A stretch of 64,000 nt of DNA from Planctomycetota bacterium (GTDB taxonomy: Bacteria > Planctomycetota > Phycisphaerae > SM23-33): contig DAOVZK010000006.1 in assembly GCA_030635145.1 (NCBI GenBank), positions 26,434 through 90,433 on the forward strand. The letters are read 5' to 3'. A program made the translations under genes and the position numbers. Position 1 is the first letter of the stretch. Each line of letters opens with the position of its first letter. Positions 59,794 to 64,000 of the stretch are shown piece by piece. The notes under the pieces were generated by a model that was not told the DNA's origin, searched no databases, and saw only the letters and a list, made by a program, of their open reading frames with translations.

Positions 59794-60888
59794 TCAGGCG
59801 GTGGGGTTTGTTGGGGGGTTCTTGGTGGAGACAGGGGGTATGGTGGGGTCGGCTTTGCCGAAAATCATACGCCCCGCCGAAGTTTGCAACACGCTCGTAA
59901 CAAGCAGCGATATCGTCTCGCCCACAAATTGTCTGCCCTGATCGACAACAATCATCGTCCCGTCGTCAAGATATCCAATGCCCTGCCCAGCCTCTTCGCC
60001 ATGCTTGATGATCTTGACTTCCATGTTTTCACCCGGGAGCACTATTGGTTTTAGGGCGTTGGCCAGGTCATTGATATTGATAACTTCCACTCCGCGGAGC
60101 GAGGCGACCTTGTTGAGGTTGTAGTCGTTGGTGACAACCTTGGCACTGAGATGTTCGCCCAATGCAACGAGCTTGGAGTCAACATCGGGCGCCTGAGTGA
60201 CGGTTGGTATGTGGAATTCCAGAATATTGATCTCGATGATGTCGTTGTTTTGCAGCCGCTGGAGAATGTCCAGCCCCCGCCTGCCTCGATTGCGTTTGAG
60301 TTTGTCGGCCGAGTCGGCGATGGTTTGAAGTTCGGCCAGCACAAATCGCGGTACGATCAGTTCCGACTGTAAAATCTTCGTATCGACGATATCCGCGATT
60401 CGCCCGTCAATTATTGCCGATGTATCCAGCAGCATCGGCTGATTGCCCTTGGAATTCTTCGAGAATTCAACGTAGGGAATAATAAATCGAAACTCGTCTT
60501 TGGTCTGCATGACGATTGTGACGCATAGAAATACCGCCATCGCCCCCAGCAGCCATTTGGCCAGCGGAAAAATAGGATTCGTAATCAGCGACGGGAAAAT
60601 ATTGGCGATCATGTCGAAAACCAGCGTTATTACATAAGCGAGGACTAGTCCGGCGACTAATCCGAAAAACAACCCGCCGAGAACATTCAGCCTCTTACGC
60701 CGCCAGAACATGTCGATCATAATTACCCCGACAGCAGCAATCGAGGGAATCAGGATGTACATGTATATGAAAGTCATTTGCTCATCGGCATCTTCCGTAA
60801 CCTTACCTTGTTCCGAAAGCTGGATTGCGAATGAAATTGTTACCGCCAGGACAACCACGAGAAAAATAGCTCGAATGATATGAAGCAT
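59794..60888 (-). CDS. Membrane-anchored PIN/TRAM-domain protein (YacL type)
   Basis: The 364-residue protein has four membrane helices in the N-terminal third (about 3-22, 45-62, 70-96, 105-128), then a PIN-like ribonuclease domain (about 148-275). This has acidic residues in [38 protein letters not shown] and [19 protein letters not shown]-binding domain follows (about 280-345: [31 protein letters not shown]). This domain order is that of YacL of Bacillus and relatives. The active-site Asp residues appear intact, so RNA cleavage at the membrane is plausible, though the target is unknown. It lies alone, upstream of the cytidylate-kinase-like gene on the same strand. Confidence 0.88.
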   Translation of the reverse strand: MLHIIRAIFLVVVLAVTISFAIQLSEQGKVTEDADEQMTFIYMYILIPSIAAVGVIMIDMFWRRKRLNVLGGLFFGLVAGLVLAYVITLVFDMIANIFPSLITNPIFPLAKWLLGAMAVFLCVTIVMQTKDEFRFIIPYVEFSKNSKGNQPMLLDTSAIIDGRIADIVDTKILQSELIVPRFVLAELQTIADSADKLKRNRGRRGLDILQRLQNNDIIEINILEFHIPTVTQAPDVDSKLVALGEHLSAKVVTNDYNLNKVASLRGVEVININDLANALKPIVLPGENMEVKIIKHGEEAGQGIGYLDDGTMIVVDQGRQFVGETISLLVTSVLQTSAGRMIFGKADPTIPPVSTKNPPTNPTA

Positions 60889-61127
60889 GATCTCTGCCTT
60901 TCTTGCCTTGCATTATATGTAGTCTTATGTATGTTTCAGGGATAAATCTGGTTTAAAATCGGGCAACCAGTTTCATGCCCCGGCAGCGGTCGACCAAAGA
61001 CGCCTAAAAGATTTTATACGTCTTTTGCGTAAAAATTATTGTATGAAAGTGCTGCTTGGAGGAATATAGCATTACTCAGAAACAAATACCAGCGATTTTG
61101 GGATAAGCAACCAAAGAGGTGCAAAAA

Positions 61128-62465
61128 ATGCAAAAAGCAAAATTTTCGAAATGGATATCGGTTGGTTTGGTCTTTATGGTGCTTTCCGGAACGTCTGCTT
61201 TGCAGGCTGCCGGGGAAAGAACCGCTGCTTCCGGGCAGGGCGTGCTTCTCAAGCCGACCTGGTACAATCCGCAAGAAATAAGACCGCAGAAAAGGTATCC
61301 GCTTGCAGTTGTGCTCGCATCCCCGGGATTCTCGGGGTCGGCGACCAGTTACTGGGTCAAAAATCTCTGGAAGAAGGGGTTTTGTATTCTGGTTTTGGAG
61401 GGTGACTCCGATGTATGGGCCAAGGCGCAGGTATCCGACATTACCGCCGCAATCGCCCAGGCTCCCGCACTGGTACAACCCGATCTCAACCGCCTGCTGA
61501 TCGTCGCCGATACCACCACAGGCTCACAGGCGCTGCAGATGATCGACCGGTTCCCCAAAAAAATCGTCGGTGCCGCCCTGGTTTCCGTCGCCCCGGTGCG
61601 AATCGTCGGCCGCAGTTTCGGTTTGTGGGAGCCCCGCAAAGAATCCCAAAAAATTCCGCTGTGGATTGTACAGGGCACCAAGCCCGGCGAGGCTGCCGAG
61701 CGATTGGTGATGTGGCGTAAATCGTGCAGTAATCTACCGAGCATCAACAATGTTACGATTGATGCTCGCGTCGGACGCGGGCCTGGTAATCTGCTGCCCG
61801 GAATCGGCGCGGAGACTTGGTTAAGCAGCATCGCAGCTGGGAAAATTCCCGCCAAGGGCCTCGATTCTCAGGCCCAGGCCGAAATTCGAAACTCAAAGCA
61901 GCTGGTCAAGAACGTCAAAAAACTGCTCAACCAAAACTTCCCGAAATCCAACGCGAAAAAAATCACCAAAACCGACGGTAAGTTGAAGATGTCCGTCACG
62001 CCGCCTGCAAATTGGGAGCGTCTCAAAGAGCTTGAGCATCCGTATAATCCCAAGGGCCTACCCGCCGACGCCAACGGCAAGGAGTTCAAGACGCCCGGGC
62101 CTCAGTATTTTTCCAATATCTACCTGACCCCGTTCAAAAAGTCGCCGTTTTTCGCCCGCGTCTGTACCGCCGAGTTGAAACATACCGGCAAGAATCTCAT
62201 CGGGTTCTACCAACAGCAGCTTCGCAAAAAGGGATATCTCGTGGTTCCGCTGTGGAGCGGGAAGAAAAACGGGCGGGTGTATAATCTTTCGTCGATTTTG
62301 TACCTGTGGCGGGGCAAGTGGCATAAGTGGGTGGTGCTGATGGGCACACCGGAAAACAGCAAAACCACCGCTCCGCTGGTGCTGGTTTTAGACGCTGGGG
62401 TTCCAACCCCCAAAAAACTCGTCGCCGCCATGAAACAACTGATTGGGACCGTCAAAGTGTATTAG
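61128..62465 (+). CDS. Exported alpha/beta-hydrolase-like protein without a visible nucleophile elbow
   Basis: From the ATG at 61128 (MQKAKFSKWISVGLVFMVLSGTSALQA), placed by AAAGAGGT, the length is 445 residues with a signal peptide. Residues about 45-230 look like an alpha/beta-hydrolase: YPLAVVLASPGFSGSATSYWVKNLWKKGFCILVLEG, then DLNRLLIVADTTTGSQALQMIDRFP where an esterase would have GxSxG, and IPLWIVQGTKPGEA. The serine elbow is replaced by DTTTGS. The C-terminal half (about 270-440) has no clear relation. It is probably a periplasmic binding or structural protein of unknown role. Located divergent from the PIN-TRAM gene. Confidence 0.65.
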   Translation: MQKAKFSKWISVGLVFMVLSGTSALQAAGERTAASGQGVLLKPTWYNPQEIRPQKRYPLAVVLASPGFSGSATSYWVKNLWKKGFCILVLEGDSDVWAKAQVSDITAAIAQAPALVQPDLNRLLIVADTTTGSQALQMIDRFPKKIVGAALVSVAPVRIVGRSFGLWEPRKESQKIPLWIVQGTKPGEAAERLVMWRKSCSNLPSINNVTIDARVGRGPGNLLPGIGAETWLSSIAAGKIPAKGLDSQAQAEIRNSKQLVKNVKKLLNQNFPKSNAKKITKTDGKLKMSVTPPANWERLKELEHPYNPKGLPADANGKEFKTPGPQYFSNIYLTPFKKSPFFARVCTAELKHTGKNLIGFYQQQLRKKGYLVVPLWSGKKNGRVYNLSSILYLWRGKWHKWVVLMGTPENSKTTAPLVLVLDAGVPTPKKLVAAMKQLIGTVKVY

Positions 62466-62566
62466 CCTCGCACCAAAGTAGCTTCTGCGTAGTCGAGAAA
62501 ATTTTACGAATCTGCGATTTTGCGCGCACAAAATTCGCCTTTCTAGGCGCTATTTCCAAAACAGTC

Positions 62567-62596
62567 TTGATAAGTTACCCCGCCTCAGTCTACACT
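62567..62596 (+). promoter_or_regulatory. Candidate promoter before the small ORF and PIG-L gene
   Basis: TTGATA, 18 bp, TACACT. It would start transcription near 62603. Confidence 0.4.
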
Positions 62597-62668
62597 GCGG
62601 ATTCGAGCATTGAAAAGTTGCCAGTTCGTATTTTTGCGCTGCGGGTTTGCTAGTGGCAAGGAAGAAAC

Positions 62669-62815
62669 ATGAGGCATATTCATTCATATTCCGAAATGTT
62701 TCTGACGCGGCCACGAGCAAAGCAAGCCAGCAAAAAGCGCACTGTCAAGTTTGAGATGCTCCAGCACGTATTTGGAGAAAAATCATGGTTAACAGGAATC
62801 AGTATGAATTTGTAA
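62669..62815 (+). CDS. Possible 48-residue basic small protein overlapping the PIG-L start
   Basis: The ATG follows AAGGAAG at good spacing and opens MRHIHSYSEMFLTRPRAKQA, a basic 48-residue peptide. It is too short for the ORF track. It ends 31 bp inside the PIG-L gene in another frame, an arrangement that could couple translation. No relatives are recognised; it could be chance. Confidence 0.35.
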   Translation: MRHIHSYSEMFLTRPRAKQASKKRTVKFEMLQHVFGEKSWLTGISMNL

Positions 62816-63645
62816 GGCTTGTCGGTAATGAGCGGCGGGTTGGGTCTACGCTTAAGAGTGTTTCGCGGCATTGGCAGAAAAATCCGCGATTTCTTTTTGT
62901 CAGCCCGCACGACGATGATGCAATTATCGGCGGTGGGCTTACGATGTTGTCGCTGCTGAAGGACAAAATTCCCGTGCATGTTGCCGTCGTCACCGATGGT
63001 GCCCAGGGATATTGCTCGATGGCAGAGCAGGACACCATTAGCGATGTGCGTGAGAAAGAAACGTTCACTTCTTTGAAGAGGCTCGGTGTTCCGCAGAAAA
63101 ACGTTCACTGGATGGGTTTCCCTGACTGCCAGCTGGGTCAGTATCAAGGCCGGCGAAAGGCCACCCCCACCGACAACGTTAACGTCAAGGGTTATACCGG
63201 TTTGCAGAATTCCTTTACGCAGCTGTTACGCAAGGTTCGCCCGACACAGATTTTCTTACCCACCAGCTCCGACCTGCACCCCGATCACCGCATCGTTCAC
63301 GCCGAAATGCTTATCAGTTGTTTCCACGCCGCCGGTGCCATCTGGCCGGAACTTGGCAAGCCCCTGTCAGCAGTGCCGTATATTCACGAGATGGCGGTCT
63401 ATTGCAATTTTCCCACGACCCCGAAGCTGCGAATCAAGGCACCGATGAACGCACTGAAGAAAAAAATCGACGCCATCGCCGAATTTCGCTCGCAAAAGCA
63501 AATCAAGTCGCTGATAGAACTCATCCGCCGCGCCGGACCTGTCGAATATCTGCGCCCCGTGCCGTTTTCGCTGTACAATCCGCATCTCTACCGCGACATG
63601 TTCGAGGAGCTTCCGCACTACGGTTACGATCAGATGCACAGATAG
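62785..63645 (+). CDS. PIG-L / LmbE-family N-acetylglucosamine deacetylase
   Basis: This zinc-dependent deacetylase acts on N-acetylglucosaminyl or similar compounds. The 286 residues show FLFVSPHDDDAIIGGGLTML, whose PHDD supplies zinc and base residues. They also show VAVVTDGAQGY, DCQLGQYQG and, at the third zinc position, FLPTSSDLHPDHRIVHAEML. The family usually modifies sugar antibiotics, lipid-linked glucosamine or bacillithiol/mycothiol precursors. The substrate here is unknown. TTTGGAGAAAA precedes the ATG. It may be translated together with the small basic ORF that overlaps its start. Confidence 0.9.
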   Translation: MVNRNQYEFVRLVGNERRVGSTLKSVSRHWQKNPRFLFVSPHDDDAIIGGGLTMLSLLKDKIPVHVAVVTDGAQGYCSMAEQDTISDVREKETFTSLKRLGVPQKNVHWMGFPDCQLGQYQGRRKATPTDNVNVKGYTGLQNSFTQLLRKVRPTQIFLPTSSDLHPDHRIVHAEMLISCFHAAGAIWPELGKPLSAVPYIHEMAVYCNFPTTPKLRIKAPMNALKKKIDAIAEFRSQKQIKSLIELIRRAGPVEYLRPVPFSLYNPHLYRDMFEELPHYGYDQMHR

Positions 63646-63689
63646 AAGTGGAAGTACGATAAAACGCGAGATAGTAAAAATAGTACTTT

Positions 63690-63852
63690 TTAAGTCCGAA
63701 AACCGAATATCGAAATCCGAAACAATATCGAATGTTCGAAATTTTAATCTCCAAAACAAAATTGCCAATTGGTCGGATTTGATTGTTTGGTATTTGGCTG
63801 ATTGGGATTTCGAATTTGTTTAGAATTTAGCGATTAGAATTTCGAGTTTAAA
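63690..63852. repeat. CGAAATCCTAAACAAAT-type palindromic repeat, copy 3 (reverse)
   Basis: CGAATATCGAAATCCGAAAC and AATTTGTTTAGAATTTAGCG are inverted arms around GAATGTTCGAAATTTTAATC and its neighbours. Copies 1 and 2 are at 25.5 and 34.6 kb. Confidence 0.6.
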
Positions 63853-63880
63853 AATAAACGTAAGCGTTCACACCTTTTTT

Positions 63881-63930
63881 TCCTGTTAATCAAATTGGTT
63901 TCTTTTTTTGACAGGATTACAGGATTAACT
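63881..63930. repeat. Dispersed short repeat of the CCTGT-rich family, copy 3
   Basis: TTCCTGTTAATCAAATTGG and TTTTTGACAGGATTACAGGATT match the repeats at 6.6 and 32.05 kb. The rest of the stretch to 64000 is AT-rich and shows no gene. Confidence 0.6.
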
Positions 63931-64000
63931 ATGAATTATTAAAAAGAAAACAAGAATCAACACTATTAACTCCCAACTGCAAACACCATCGTAACGAATA

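Overview
The window looks like a chromosomal segment of a planctomycete, most likely from the Phycisphaerae or a related lineage. This is an inference from gene content: a PEP-CTERM protein, a DUF4091 glycosidase-like protein, DUF4159, a Porin-like outer-membrane protein, a split transketolase, many exported proteins of unknown function, sigma-54, a Gram-negative murein gene set, and peptidoglycan/division genes with no ftsA or ftsZ nearby. Base composition is moderate to high in GC. The exceptions are an AT-rich restriction-modification island at about 13.06-16.19 kb and an AT-richer nitrilase-family gene at 45.1 kb. No rRNA, tRNA, CRISPR array, insertion sequence or prophage was recognised; the only firm RNA gene is tmRNA.

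Layout. 0-9 kb: a truncated class IV aminotransferase (minus), dnaK behind a textbook sigma-54 promoter with tandem palindromes, a small Cys-rich protein, a membrane protein, asnB, a radical SAM protein (minus) and a B12-binding-fold protein. 9-13 kb: a candidate structured RNA, a PHP phosphoesterase (minus) and the translation operon fmt-rsmB-smpB. 13-16.2 kb: a BcgI-like nuclease/methylase fusion plus specificity subunit. 16.2-25.4 kb: rpoN, thiL, a CPBP protease with ComEA, a GH10-like protein lacking both catalytic Glu, a PEP-CTERM protein with Zn-phospholipase-C/P1-nuclease ligands, and a split transketolase. 25.7-32 kb: tsaD, a lipoprotein, an M20 peptidase, an exported CxxCxGxG protein and accA. 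32.3-37 kb: tmRNA, a pyruvate/indolepyruvate decarboxylase, a basic lipoprotein and a DUF4091 protein. 37-43.7 kb (minus): typA and a murC-murB-ddl-ftsQ run. 44-49.1 kb: a DegT aminotransferase with a nitrilase, then a dtxR-feoA-feoB ferrous iron operon. 49.1-64 kb: a lipoprotein, a porin, uvrB, two large exported proteins, a cytidylate-kinase-like protein, a membrane PIN-TRAM protein, an alpha/beta-hydrolase-like exported protein and a PIG-L deacetylase.

Functional links. rpoN lies in the same window as two candidate sigma-54 promoters (dnaK and the 3.66 kb membrane protein). smpB and ssrA, the two parts of trans-translation, are 20 kb apart. murC, murB, ddl and ftsQ form a peptidoglycan/division block. 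dtxR-feoA-feoB is an iron-responsive uptake unit with a 10-bp-arm palindrome upstream.

The intergenic spaces carry at least six families of short palindromic repeats, some nested in each other. The most distinctive is a roughly 150-165 bp TAGAGC-ended family placed just after stop codons. I found no single complete novel system. The strongest leads are the sigma-54 dnaK control region, several enzyme folds with missing catalytic residues, the PEP-CTERM zinc-enzyme-like protein, the repeat families and the candidate RNA at 9.1 kb.
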